A stretch of 64,000 nucleotides of DNA from CAZLRH01 sp964562015. Its GTDB lineage: Bacteria; Verrucomicrobiota; Verrucomicrobiia; Opitutales; JABDGR01. The position numbers and the translations under genes are program-made. The notes under the pieces were generated by a model. The model ran no database searches. It saw only the letters and a program-made list of their open reading frames with translations, and was not told the DNA's origin. The number at the start of each line of letters is the position of its first letter. Position 1 is the first letter of the stretch. The stretch spans positions 167,765 to 231,764 of the forward strand of contig CAZLRH010000005.1 in NCBI GenBank assembly GCA_964562015.1, read 5' to 3'. Shown here piece by piece: positions 52,798 to 61,515 of the stretch.

Positions 52798-53694
52798 TTA
52801 GAGCACCTTGAAGGAATTTAAATAAGCGTCCACCTCGGCGGCCGACAGCGTGTTGTGCGGGGTCACGACGGTTTCCTGATAAACGCGATTTTTCACCACA
52901 TAAAGCCGCGACTTGGCCGAGACCGTGGTGCCGTCCTTCATGCGGCCTTCAAAGGTCAATTCCCGGCCGGGGCTGTTGTTCAAGGTGATTTTGGTTTCCA
53001 CCGGGTTCTCGCCGTTCAGACTGCGGACAAACTCCTGGCCGAAGCCGTCCATGATATCATCCTCGATGGTCTTGTTGGCGCTGGCGGTCATTTTGCTCGG
53101 ATCGAAATCCCAGTAGTTCACCGAGACGATGAAACGCCCTGTGTACGTAAAAGTGTGAATCGTGATGACGAGGCTTTCAGCGTTCACGAATTTCGCGGCT
53201 TGTTCCATCGGCCTGGGAGTGTTGATGGAAAATCTTCCGGCGGTGGAAGTGAACACCGTCGATTTGGCGGGCGATGCCGGAGTGGATCCGCTGGATGGCG
53301 ATTTTGCTGCGGGGGTGGATCCCGAACTTGCGGGTGCGGCCGCGACTGCCGGAGCCGCCACGGGCGGGGTCGCCGCCGGCGCGGCGGGAGGTTCCGGGTT
53401 CGACAACGGAACGGCGCGCAGGGCATTCGGCACCGGGCCGTCAAAGGTCGTGACTTTCCCATTCAGGACCTCGATACGGGTGCCATTTTTAAAGAGGTAA
53501 ACGTCCTGGCCGCCTTTCTGCATGTGCATGGACGGTTCGCCGAGCACGCCCACGACGTCGGCCTGCGTAAGGTTCGCCCGCCAGACGGGAGCCGGGGCAG
53601 CGGCCGCCGGGGGCGTCGCTTGGGCCGGCGCCCACCGCGGCAGGGCCAAAAGGCCGCCCAGGAGAGAAAATGAAGCAAGCGTGCGCAGCGTCAT
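52798..53694 (-). CDS. Exported protein of unknown function
   Basis: 298 residues from ATG 53694 (MTLRTLASFSLLGGLLALPR), with signal peptide to about residue 26. A short conserved unit VVGVLGEPSMHMQKGGQDVY and FKNGTRIEVLNGKVTTFDGP (about 45-85) looks like a SmpA/BamE-type fold. After an A/P/S linker (about 95-145) a C-terminal domain contains GRFSINTPRPMEQAAKFVNA. It ends nine bases before the DUF3142 start and is probably in one operon with it. Confidence 0.55.
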   Translation of the reverse strand: MTLRTLASFSLLGGLLALPRWAPAQATPPAAAAPAPVWRANLTQADVVGVLGEPSMHMQKGGQDVYLFKNGTRIEVLNGKVTTFDGPVPNALRAVPLSNPEPPAAPAATPPVAAPAVAAAPASSGSTPAAKSPSSGSTPASPAKSTVFTSTAGRFSINTPRPMEQAAKFVNAESLVITIHTFTYTGRFIVSVNYWDFDPSKMTASANKTIEDDIMDGFGQEFVRSLNGENPVETKITLNNSPGRELTFEGRMKDGTTVSAKSRLYVVKNRVYQETVVTPHNTLSAAEVDAYLNSFKVL

Positions 53695-53820
53695 GGCGTT
53701 TCCTTTCTCATTCCCGCAAACATTTGTTCCCGGCGGAAGCAAATATGCGTTAAGTGTCGGTCAGGTCAAACGGATACTCAAAACAGCGCCCGCAAGTCAG
53801 TCCTGTGCAGGGCCCGGATA

Positions 53821-54321
53821 TTAGAATTTCTTGAGAATAATGACAATCGACACCGTCGCCTGCTGCCCGTGATTGTTGGCCTTGATGTTAAAATTGATGG
53901 TCCAGCCGGACGTTTGCAGGGACGACTTCAAATTGCCGGAAATAATGGTGGCGTTATTGTGCCCGCCGATTGTCCCCGCCAGCGTGGCTGACAGCGTCGT
54001 GCTGGTGGATGAAACGACGGTGATTCTCGTGCCATTGCCTCCGCCCGTGGCGCTGTTGATCTTGCTGAGGGTCGCGCCGGTGACCGCGCCCAAGCCCTTG
54101 GTCCCAATCGAGTAGGTCGAGGTGGGCAGGTCAGGTTTCGGTTGTTGCTGGCCGTTGACATAGGTCACGGCGGAAGAAACCTTGTACTTTCCCTGCAAGC
54201 CCTTGGCGACGACCCCGGCCTTAAGCGCCGGGGCAAAAGCGAGCAGACCCAGGATGGCCAGCGCCATACCGAGAGGTCGCGTCAGTCTATGCGGGAAGGA
54301 GAGGAGCATGGTTGGACTCAT
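53821..54321 (-). CDS. Small exported protein of unknown function
   Basis: 166 residues from ATG 54321. The signal segment (about 10-35, RPLGMALAILGLLAFAPALK) precedes a Gly/Thr/Ser-rich beta-type sequence (STYSIGTKGLGAVTGATLSK, TTLSATLAGTIGGHNNATII). ATG 54309 is an equally possible start. No family is recognised. A 126-base spacer separates it from the next gene. Confidence 0.5.
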   Translation of the reverse strand: MSPTMLLSFPHRLTRPLGMALAILGLLAFAPALKAGVVAKGLQGKYKVSSAVTYVNGQQQPKPDLPTSTYSIGTKGLGAVTGATLSKINSATGGGNGTRITVVSSTSTTLSATLAGTIGGHNNATIISGNLKSSLQTSGWTINFNIKANNHGQQATVSIVIILKKF

Positions 54322-54426
54322 GGCAGGTAAAGGGCGCTCCAAGTTGGCCCGTGACCATTCACTTGTCAATGCTCAGCAAACGAAGCTGTTTTTTACGACG
54401 ATTTATTGCCCGCGCCCGCGCGCCGC

Positions 54427-55419
54427 CTACGTCCCAAACACGGAAGCGTCGTGCTCGGAGTCGTCGGTGGCTTCGCGCGCGAGCGGATCCGGGATGTCGA
54501 ATTTGTGCGTGTCATCCCAGTCCTTGTCGAACACGTCGCGCAAGCGTTTCACCAGCGGCTCGTCATTAAGAATGATGCCCAACTCGCGGCGCTCGTCAAA
54601 GGCACGGCGGTGGATGTTCATCGAGCCGATGAGGGCGTACTTGTTGTCGCGCAGCATGAGCTTCGCATGCAGCTTCGGGTGCTTGAGCACGTGGACCTTG
54701 ATGCCGGCTTCCTGGATGATTTTCAGCGAGGCGAATGTCTCGGCGCGGTCCCAGGCGCGGACGCCGTGTTTGCCGCTGCAAATGATGCGCACATGCACGC
54801 CGCGCTTTTGCGCGCGCAGGATGCGCTCGAGAATCGGCACGTCCACGAACTTCGGATGCTGCACGTCCAGCGAGTCGTCGCAGGCGTCGATGAACTTGGC
54901 AAAGCAGTCGCGCGAATTGGTGTTGGACCAGATGAGGCCCACATCGTTGGTGACCTTGAAGTCCACGCGGGCCCAGTCGGCTTCGAAGCACGCGATGATT
55001 TGGGCAACCTGCAGCGGGTCGGTGGTGATGATGCCGTAGTCGCGCGTCTCCCCGAAATACTTGGGCGCCCAATTGAAAGTCGCGACGAACGCCGTCTTCT
55101 TGTCCACCACCATGGATTTCTCATGGGTGATGGTGAACTTGGGGCACGACCACTGTGCCTTGATGCCGGCTTTTTTGAGCAGCTTGAGCGTTTTGTCGTT
55201 GTCGCGCGTTTCGTCGGGCCGGGCGGCATTCATCATGATGCGCACCTTGACGCCGCGCTTGTGGGCCGCGATGAGGGCCTTGATCAGGCGCTCGTCGGTC
55301 ACGGTAAATTGCTTGATCTCGAGGGTGCCGGCGGCGCCATTGATGGCATTGAGGACGGGGGCGATCCCGTCTTCAGGCTGGACGAGAAGCTGGCGGATGG
55401 TGGCTTTGTCTTTGGACAT
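54427..55419 (-). CDS. Phospholipase D-like protein with two HKD motifs
   Basis: 330 residues from ATG 55419. The two PLD half-domains carry THEKSMVVDKKTAFVATFN (His99, Lys101, Asp106) and LHAKLMLRDNKYALIGSMN (His251, Lys253, Asp258). Both active-site sets are intact, although the first lacks the usual GS after the Asp. No signal peptide, so it is cytoplasmic unless exported otherwise. Possible activities are cardiolipin-synthase-like phosphatidyl transfer or nuclease/phosphodiesterase. The size and lack of membrane helices do not fit cardiolipin synthase. It is divergent from ribE. Confidence 0.8.
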   Translation of the reverse strand: MSKDKATIRQLLVQPEDGIAPVLNAINGAAGTLEIKQFTVTDERLIKALIAAHKRGVKVRIMMNAARPDETRDNDKTLKLLKKAGIKAQWSCPKFTITHEKSMVVDKKTAFVATFNWAPKYFGETRDYGIITTDPLQVAQIIACFEADWARVDFKVTNDVGLIWSNTNSRDCFAKFIDACDDSLDVQHPKFVDVPILERILRAQKRGVHVRIICSGKHGVRAWDRAETFASLKIIQEAGIKVHVLKHPKLHAKLMLRDNKYALIGSMNIHRRAFDERRELGIILNDEPLVKRLRDVFDKDWDDTHKFDIPDPLAREATDDSEHDASVFGT

Positions 55420-55578
55420 GGGGATGGACAATCAGGCGGTGAAGGGGCACGCGGGCGAACGGCCCGGCGGCGTCCGCGCACGCTAGCATTTTGTGCCTTT
55501 CTGGCAACGCTGAAAATACACGGTGTGCGCGCGGGTTCAGGATTGCGCGGCGGCGGTCGGGTGCGCCACGATGCGCCG

Positions 55579-56178
55579 ATGTTTACTGGCATCGTGGAGG
55601 AGACCGGGCGGGTGCTGTCCCTGCGCGAAGGGCCGGACGGCTGGCGCTTGCGTGTGCGCTCCGGCCTCACCGCGCGCACCGCCCGCCTCGGCGACAGCGT
55701 GGCCGTGAATGGCTGCTGCCTCACCGTCGCGGCCCGGAAAAACGGCGTCCTCGAATTCGACCTGCTGGAGGAAACCTTGCGCGCCACGTCCCTGGGCGGC
55801 CTGCAAAAAGGCGCCCGCGTAAACCTCGAGCAAAGCATGCCGGCCGACGGGCGCTTTGGCGGGCATTTCGTCAGTGGTCACATCGATGCCGCCGGAGTCG
55901 TGCAAACGCTCGCACGGCGCGGACGAAATTATTATTTACGGGTGTCGTTTCCGAAAAAATTCGGCCACCTGGTGGTTGAAAAAGGCAGCATCGCGATGGA
56001 CGGCGTGTCGCTGACTGTGGCCGAAGCCGGCGCCACCTTCCTTTCGGTCTGGCTGATTCCGCACACGCTGAAAGTGACGGGACTGGGCGGCCTGCGCGCC
56101 GGCGCCCGCGTCAATCTGGAATTCGATTTGCTGGCCAAATATCTGGCGCGGATGGCCGGCCGGCTCCAAAGACCATAA
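55579..56178 (+). CDS. ribE: Riboflavin synthase, alpha chain
   Basis: 199 residues from ATG 55579 (MFTGIVEETGRVLSLREGPD). The duplicated lumazine-binding barrels are visible: MFTGIVEE...VNGCCLTV...GGHFVSGHIDAAG and later VEKGSIAMDGVSLTVAEA. The enzyme dismutates two dimethyl-ribityllumazine molecules to riboflavin. Other rib genes are not in the window, and no FMN riboswitch is seen upstream. A very long upstream extension of the frame is antisense to the PLD gene and is not coding. Confidence 0.95.
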   Translation: MFTGIVEETGRVLSLREGPDGWRLRVRSGLTARTARLGDSVAVNGCCLTVAARKNGVLEFDLLEETLRATSLGGLQKGARVNLEQSMPADGRFGGHFVSGHIDAAGVVQTLARRGRNYYLRVSFPKKFGHLVVEKGSIAMDGVSLTVAEAGATFLSVWLIPHTLKVTGLGGLRAGARVNLEFDLLAKYLARMAGRLQRP

Positions 56179-56186
56179 ACACCCGA

Positions 56187-57800
56187 TCATTTGCCGACCG
56201 TGAGCTTGGCCTGTTTGCTGGTCACGGAGCCAATACTGTTGGCAACGACGACCCGATAATTGCCGGCATCGGCCGAAGTGACCTTGGTCAGCGTCAGGCT
56301 GGCGCTAGCGGAGCCTTTGACTTTGCCGCCATCACGCAGATTGACCGCATTCTTTTGCCAGACGTACTTGAACGGCACCGTGCCCCTCGCCTTGACGGTG
56401 AATTTGGCGGTGGCGCCAGTCTTCACCTTGAGGCTGGCCGGCTGGGTGCTCACGGTCGGCAATTGCCCGACTAATAGCGTGGCAGCGGCGGAGGTGGTGG
56501 TGCCGCCGGCGCTCGAGATCAAACAGCGAAATTGGTCTCCGGCCATGGCGAGGGTGACATTATGCACTGTCAAGGTGGCGGTATTCACATGGACGTAAAC
56601 CGTTCCCTCGCTCAAATAATTCCAATTGGAGGAACCGGCCGCCTTGCGTTGCCAGAAATAGGTCACCGACTGACCTGTGGCAGCCACCGTAAACGTAACG
56701 TTCCCGCCGACGATCGTGCCACTGTCCGCGGGCGGCTTGGAGACCACCGGGGCGGACAAAGGGGTGAGGATGAAACGGCCGTCGCAAACGATGACCCCCG
56801 AATCATTGATCGCGTCACCCGAACTCAAGGTTAAATCATCCTCATCCAGTAAATCGTTCAGGTCGTACATCGTGCCGTTCACGCACAAAAAGGCATGATA
56901 GCTGCCGCCTTCGGTGATTCGGGTGCCAATGATTTCTCCGGAATTGTTCAAGCCGTTAACCTCGCCGTATTGGCCAATGTACCCCAGATCGGTCATCGCG
57001 CCATGGGCGTAAAGAAAGGCATGCCGGTCTGATTCATCGGCTTCGTTGTAACATATGCCGGCAATTTGCCCGCTATTGTTTATGCGCCGGGCTTCGCTGC
57101 GAGTGAAGCCGACTGGCGTTCCAAGGTTGGTCAGGTTGCCGTTGGCATAAAGGAAAGCCCGCGAGTGATAGCCGGAATCCCAGCTTGCGCCGACGATGTT
57201 GCCAGAGTCGTTAATGCCCCAGCCATGGCTGCCCATGTCGCCGGGCAGAACGCCAAGATTGGTCATGGTGCCATTCTGGCAGAGTACCGCTCGGTTGTCC
57301 CCGTTGGCGAGGGTGCTGTAGCCGGCCATCTGGCCGGAAGAGTTAATGCTTTGGATCACGCCATAATTGCCCCCGAGGGTGCCCAAATCGGTCAGCGTGC
57401 CGTTGGTTTCCAGAAAGGGTCTGGTGGTAACCGTGTCTTCAATGTCATCGAGCGCCACGTTAAAACAGTATCCCGCCACTTGCCCCGAGGCATTGATTGC
57501 AAGGGCTGCGCTGTAACCAAATCCCGGCAGGACTCCGAGGTCGGTGGTCTTGGCGTTGGCATAAATATAGGCGTGCCCAAAGTTGGCGCCAAATACGTTG
57601 GTATTATTGGAGCCGATGGCCTGGCCAGCCGGACCGAGGCCGTTCACGCCGCCGTCCCATTCCTTGCCGGCTAGGATGAGGTCTTCCGCGACCTCGTCGG
57701 AAATGGTGTAGGTCGGGGGGGTGCTGGCGGACAGAATGCCCCACAGTAATTGGGAGATCCATGCGCAAGCAATAACGCGTGGGATGGAGTATTTTCGCAT
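56187..57800 (-). CDS. Exported HAF-repeat protein with two Ig-like domains
   Basis: 537 residues from ATG 57800, with a signal peptide (about 1-26). Residues about 40-335 are a run of seven or so HAF-type repeats (HAYIYANAKTTDLGVLPG, AFLYANGNLTNLGTPVG, AFLYAHGAMTDLGYIG, interleaved with INxSGQxAG), which form a beta-propeller-like array. Two Ig-like domains follow (PPADSGTIVGGNVTFTVAAT; QPASLKVKTGATAKFTVKAR, ending DAGNYRVVVANSIGSVTSKQ). It is a surface or periplasmic protein of unknown role. Convergent with ribE (8 bases). Confidence 0.8.
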   Translation of the reverse strand: MRKYSIPRVIACAWISQLLWGILSASTPPTYTISDEVAEDLILAGKEWDGGVNGLGPAGQAIGSNNTNVFGANFGHAYIYANAKTTDLGVLPGFGYSAALAINASGQVAGYCFNVALDDIEDTVTTRPFLETNGTLTDLGTLGGNYGVIQSINSSGQMAGYSTLANGDNRAVLCQNGTMTNLGVLPGDMGSHGWGINDSGNIVGASWDSGYHSRAFLYANGNLTNLGTPVGFTRSEARRINNSGQIAGICYNEADESDRHAFLYAHGAMTDLGYIGQYGEVNGLNNSGEIIGTRITEGGSYHAFLCVNGTMYDLNDLLDEDDLTLSSGDAINDSGVIVCDGRFILTPLSAPVVSKPPADSGTIVGGNVTFTVAATGQSVTYFWQRKAAGSSNWNYLSEGTVYVHVNTATLTVHNVTLAMAGDQFRCLISSAGGTTTSAAATLLVGQLPTVSTQPASLKVKTGATAKFTVKARGTVPFKYVWQKNAVNLRDGGKVKGSASASLTLTKVTSADAGNYRVVVANSIGSVTSKQAKLTVGK

Positions 57801-57962
57801 GACGTCGAGCATAGGTCGAATGCCTTTTGCTGTTTAGAATATGATTGCAAACTTGTCAATAGGGTTACTATGGACAAATTAAATCCGCAATCCCGCGACC
57901 GGTGAGTTGGCGGAACGGTGGGTGCAGGAAGATGGGCGCCCCGCGATTGGGTGCGGCACAGC

Positions 57963-58598
57963 CTAGGGAATGCCTTCATCCGGTCGCAGGACGTACTCGG
58001 AGGTACGTTCCGCCGAGGGTTCGATTTTCACGTCGCCGGCTTCGAGGATGATCTCCCCCTCGTCGCGGTCGCCGAGCGCATAATCGCCAACTTCGCGCAA
58101 GACCAGCCGCCAGTCATCCACGCCTTCGGGCCGGTGATAAAACTCCAGGTGGAAACGCAAGAGGAGCAGATGTTCGAATTCCGCGCTGCCGCCGCCGTTC
58201 CACACCGTGCGCACGACGTGGGTGCCGTCGCTGAGGGTACCGAGGCGCTGATAGCCGAAGCGTTCCACCGGGTCCTTGTCCGGCAATTCACAAAGAAACT
58301 CCGTGCCGGTGCGCGTCACCGGACTGGAGAATTCATGGCTGTCCTGGCCTTCGCGCACGTCGACGGCGACGACTATGGGGCCGTCATCCGATTCCCAGCC
58401 TTGAAAGAGATGAATCAGTGCCGGGTGAATGGGCTGGCCCTCGAGCGTGAAATCGCGGTTGGCTTCGACCAAAGCCGCATGCGCTTCCGCCTCCGCCGGG
58501 TGAATCGTGGGCGCTGACGCACAGCCGCCCAAAAGCAACAGGAGCAATCCCGCCGACGCCACCAGGGTCGGGTAGAAGCGCGGCCACCACGTTTTCAT
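57963..58598 (-). CDS. Lipoprotein of unknown function
   Basis: 211 residues from ATG 58598. VASAGLLLLLLGGCASAPT has a clear lipobox (GGC), with the lipidated Cys at about residue 26. The mature part starts with HPAEAEAHAALVEANRDFTL and continues as a beta-rich domain. It starts 13 bases after the stop of the lysozyme gene, so the two form an operon. Its function is unknown. Binding of the lysozyme is one possibility. Confidence 0.65.
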   Translation of the reverse strand: MKTWWPRFYPTLVASAGLLLLLLGGCASAPTIHPAEAEAHAALVEANRDFTLEGQPIHPALIHLFQGWESDDGPIVVAVDVREGQDSHEFSSPVTRTGTEFLCELPDKDPVERFGYQRLGTLSDGTHVVRTVWNGGGSAEFEHLLLLRFHLEFYHRPEGVDDWRLVLREVGDYALGDRDEGEIILEAGDVKIEPSAERTSEYVLRPDEGIP

Positions 58599-58611
58599 GG
58601 GCGCCGTCATC

Positions 58612-59295
58612 TTAAGCGGAACTGCGTTCGGCCAGCCCGATTAAGAGGATGACATTGCGGTTTGACCGGTGCGGCACCTGGCTGTGATAGCCGGAGGGCG
58701 GCGAATTGGGCTGGCGGCTCTTGTGTGCGAGATCCCACGCCGCCTGCCGCCAATTGCGTTCGGCCAGCGCCGCGCGCAAATCCTTAAATTGCTTAAAACC
58801 CGCGGGTCCCAGATGGAAGGTGAGGTCCACAATCACCTCGCGCGCCTCGGGCGGCAGGTCATCGAAATTCGCGACCAGTTTCGGCGCGTAGACCAGCGCC
58901 GTGCGCACATCCGCGTCGAACAAATTATCCACCTGCGGTTCGACGAGGGCGTTCTTGCCCGCCTTGGTGGTGACATAGTCGGCGCGGGTGGCCGTTTCAA
59001 ATTGCGGGCGGTTCACTTCCTGGCCGGGGCTGCCCATGTTGTGGCCGACGCCGATGGTGATGTTGTTGAACTTGTCATAGTAAGCCTGGTTGCGCCGGCC
59101 TTCCTCAAGCACGATGCGGATTTTGTACCGCGCCAGCGGGTCCGCCTGGTATTGTGCCTGCACGAGTGAAAGCCGCAATAACGGCGGTTCGTGGTACTCC
59201 GCCGCGCACGCGATGACCACCGGTGCACCCGGATGCGCCGGATCAATCCACGCGGGGTCGTTCATGCCGTCGGGGTTGGGAAGAAAACCAAACAT
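58612..59295 (-). CDS. Phage-type lysozyme (GH24-like muramidase)
   Basis: 227 residues. VLEEGRRNQAYYDKFNNITI contains the full GH24 triad at Glu65, Asp74 and Thr80, with the same spacing (9 and 6) as Glu11-Asp20-Thr26 of T4 lysozyme, followed by GVGHNMG. LTFHLGPAGFKQFKDLRAAL is the C-terminal-lobe helix region. It would cut the MurNAc-GlcNAc bond of peptidoglycan. No signal peptide is visible, as in endolysins, and no phage genes surround it. It is co-oriented with the lipoprotein gene just downstream. Confidence 0.75.
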   Translation of the reverse strand: MFGFLPNPDGMNDPAWIDPAHPGAPVVIACAAEYHEPPLLRLSLVQAQYQADPLARYKIRIVLEEGRRNQAYYDKFNNITIGVGHNMGSPGQEVNRPQFETATRADYVTTKAGKNALVEPQVDNLFDADVRTALVYAPKLVANFDDLPPEAREVIVDLTFHLGPAGFKQFKDLRAALAERNWRQAAWDLAHKSRQPNSPPSGYHSQVPHRSNRNVILLIGLAERSSA

Positions 59296-59438
59296 GGTGG
59301 AAGCTCGGAGAAATGTGCCCTGCGGAAATTCTCCACAATGCTACACAGACGGAGACGCAGCTCCGTAGTTTAATTCCAAACGGACAGGTGTCTATGCCAT
59401 TTAACGCGGGTTAGCGGTACAGTTTCGCGAGATGCCTT

Positions 59439-59522
59439 GCATTCGTAGCGCGGAGCTTCAGCCCGCGCCTGGAATAAAGCGCGTGAAAAGGAGCGCGGGC
59501 TAAAGCTCCGCGCTACGAATGC
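59439..59522. repeat. Inverted pair of GTAG-headed REP-like hairpins (family D)
   Basis: Two 30-base arms, starting GCATTCGTAGCGCGGAGCTT (59439) and ending CTCCGCGCTACGAATGC (59522), are inverted copies with one or two mismatches around a 24-base centre. Each arm contains GTAG followed by a GCGCGG...CCGCGC stem. It lies downstream of the HAD gene and upstream of the lysozyme gene. Confidence 0.75.
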
Positions 59523-59552
59523 GGAGTCGGCGGTTTTCTAAAGGTACCAGAC

Positions 59553-60155
59553 TTAACGCGGGTCCAATTTGACCCAGGCCATCCCCGCCGCCTTCGCCGC
59601 TTCCACATCCAGGACGCTGTCGCCCAGCACGAGACATTCTGTGGCCGGCACCGCCAGCAAGCGTGCTGCTTCGAGAAAGGAATCCGGCGCGGGCTTGCCG
59701 TGCTCCACGTCGTCAATCGTCACGACGACAGGAAACAAATCCGTCACTCCGATGTATTCTAGCGTACGCGTCACCGCGGCGCGGGTGCCGCCCGAGGCCA
59801 CGGCGAGCGGCTTGCGCTGCAGTGCCAGTTGCCGGGCGAAATGGACCACTTCGAGCACGGGCTCCACCGTGTGGTGAAATTGGAGCAAGAGCCGGTCCTG
59901 CGTTTCGGCCACCTCGGCGGGGTGCAGTTTTTCCCCATGCTGCCGGTTCATCAGCGACACGAAATACTCGGTGCCGCGCCCGGCGTGCGAGAGGAATAAC
60001 TCCCAGGTGAAATCAATCTTCGCGCCATGGTCGGCCAGCGCCTGTTTCCACGCCCGGTAGTGCAGGTGCATGGACGCCGCCAGCGTGCCATCGCAATCAA
60101 AGATGTAGCCCGCGAAATCGCCCGGCGGAGGGATATTTATAGCTGAAGGATTCAC
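59553..60155 (-). CDS. HAD-superfamily phosphatase (beta-phosphoglucomutase-like)
   Basis: 200 residues from a GTG at 60155 (VNPSAINIPPPGDFAGYIFD). The longer frame to 60320 runs through repeated spacer words and is rejected. GYIFDCDGTLAASMHLHYRA is HAD motif I with the nucleophile Asp and the Phe-Asp-Cys-Asp pattern. VASGGTRAAV is motif II, GKPAPDSFLEAA holds the motif III Lys, and LVLGDSVLDVEAAKAAGM is motif IV. A helical cap (about 35-95) follows motif I. The substrate is a sugar phosphate or similar and cannot be read from the sequence. Confidence 0.85.
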   Translation of the reverse strand: MNPSAINIPPPGDFAGYIFDCDGTLAASMHLHYRAWKQALADHGAKIDFTWELFLSHAGRGTEYFVSLMNRQHGEKLHPAEVAETQDRLLLQFHHTVEPVLEVVHFARQLALQRKPLAVASGGTRAAVTRTLEYIGVTDLFPVVVTIDDVEHGKPAPDSFLEAARLLAVPATECLVLGDSVLDVEAAKAAGMAWVKLDPR

Positions 60156-60316
60156 CGCAAAGACGCAAAGAGCGCGAGAAAAGTAAAACGAAAATGAAGG
60201 AATGGAGAGCTTAATCGCCGGGCGACTGGAATACAGCAGTTTTCGCCGGCAATGAATACGACCACCTATTCGCAAAAGGCGGCTTTCTTTGCGTTCTTTG
60301 CGACTTCGCGGTGAAA
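60155..60316. repeat. Inverted repeated words between the HAD and aldolase genes
   Basis: TTCACCGCAAAGACGCAAAG (about 60152-60171) and its rough inverse GCGTTCTTTGCGACTTCGCGG (60290-60312) flank an AT-rich stretch. Related words (CGGAGAACGCAAAGGACGGA) occur at 21953. Confidence 0.55.
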
Positions 60317-60323
60317 ACAACGC

Positions 60324-61391
60324 TTACGCAATCGTCACTTCCTTGCAGAGATAAACATCCTGCACGGCGTTGAGGAGTTTTACGCCTTCAGCCATCGGGC
60401 GCTGGAAAGCTTTGCGTCCCGAAATGAGGCCGACGCCACCCGCGCGCTTATTGATGACCGCCGTGGTCACCGCTTCTTCAAAGTCATGCGCGCCGGAAGC
60501 GCCGCCGGAATTAATCAACCCCTGCCGGCCCATGTAACAGTTGGCCACTTGATAGCGGCAAAGATCAATCGGGTGGTCCGAGGTTAATTCGGTGTAAACG
60601 CGTTTGTCGATTTTGCCGTAACTTGAGTCGCCCATTTGCATGGCCGTGTAGCCGCCGTTGTTCTCCGGCAACTTTTGCTTGATGATGTCGGCCTGGATGG
60701 TGACGCCGAGGTGGTTGGCCTGGCCGGTGAGGTCGGCGGAAACGTGGTAATCCTTTTCCTTGGTCTTGAACGCCGGGTTGCGCAGGTAGCACCACAACAC
60801 GGTCGCCAGGCCGTATTCGTGGGCCTGCGCAAAGGCGTGTGCCACCTCGACGATCTGGCGGTTGGACTCCGGCGAGCCGAAATAAATTGTCGCGCCGACC
60901 GCGGCTGCGCCCATGTCGTAGGCCTGCTTGACCGTGCCAAACATCACCTGATCGGCGACATTCGGAAAAGTAAGGAGCTGGTTATGGTTGATTTTGACGA
61001 GGAAAGGAATCTGGTGGGCGTACTTGCGCGCGACGGAGCCGAGCACGCCATAGGTCGAGGCCACGGCGTTGCAGCCGCCCTCGATGGCCAGGCGCACAAT
61101 ATTTTCGCTGTCGAAATAATCGGGGTTCTTGGCGAAGCTGGCGCCGGCCGAGTGCTCGATGCCTTGGTCCACCGGCAGTATTGACAAGTAACCCGTGCCC
61201 GCGAGCCGTCCGGTGTTGAACATCCAGTCGAGATTATTCAGGACGCGGTTATTGCGGTCGGACGGCATGAAAATGCGGTTCACCCAATCGCCCCCGGGCT
61301 GGTGCAGGCGCTCCTTGGCGATGGTTTTGCACTGGTGCTTGAGGAGATAGTCGGCCTTGTCGCCGAGGTTTTTGACAATGGAGTCGATCAT
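60324..61391 (-). CDS. Class I fructose-bisphosphate aldolase (DhnA/FbaB type)
   Basis: 355 residues from ATG 61391 (MIDSIVKNLGDKADYLLKHQ). LSILPVDQGIEHSAGASFA, FLVKINHNQLL, GAAAVGATIYFGSPESNRQI and GGVGLISGRKAFQRP are the diagnostic segments of the archaeal-type class I aldolase used by many bacteria. It cleaves fructose 1,6-bisphosphate through a lysine Schiff base in glycolysis and gluconeogenesis. A start at 61514 is unlikely. It lies downstream of the response-regulator gene but separated by 124 bases. Confidence 0.92.
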   Translation of the reverse strand: MIDSIVKNLGDKADYLLKHQCKTIAKERLHQPGGDWVNRIFMPSDRNNRVLNNLDWMFNTGRLAGTGYLSILPVDQGIEHSAGASFAKNPDYFDSENIVRLAIEGGCNAVASTYGVLGSVARKYAHQIPFLVKINHNQLLTFPNVADQVMFGTVKQAYDMGAAAVGATIYFGSPESNRQIVEVAHAFAQAHEYGLATVLWCYLRNPAFKTKEKDYHVSADLTGQANHLGVTIQADIIKQKLPENNGGYTAMQMGDSSYGKIDKRVYTELTSDHPIDLCRYQVANCYMGRQGLINSGGASGAHDFEEAVTTAVINKRAGGVGLISGRKAFQRPMAEGVKLLNAVQDVYLCKEVTIA

Positions 61392-61515
61392 AGGGAGGGA
61401 AGGTTGGCGGAAAGAAGTAAGCAGGTTTTGGGCCGCAGCGGATGGCGCGGGAAAATTCAGTAAAGAGATGCCGTCCAACGGCGCAATATCTTTCGCGGGT
61501 CGGAAGGCAGCCAAC

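Noticed and set aside
54406..55578. N-terminal extension of riboflavin synthase of nearly 400 codons
   Set aside because: It lies antisense to the phospholipase-D-like gene with both HKD motifs. Riboflavin synthase starts at MFTGIVEE (55579).
56187..57800. Fibronectin or protease domain in the HAF protein
   Set aside because: Only HAF-type repeats and two Ig-like domains can be recognised, and no catalytic triad is seen.
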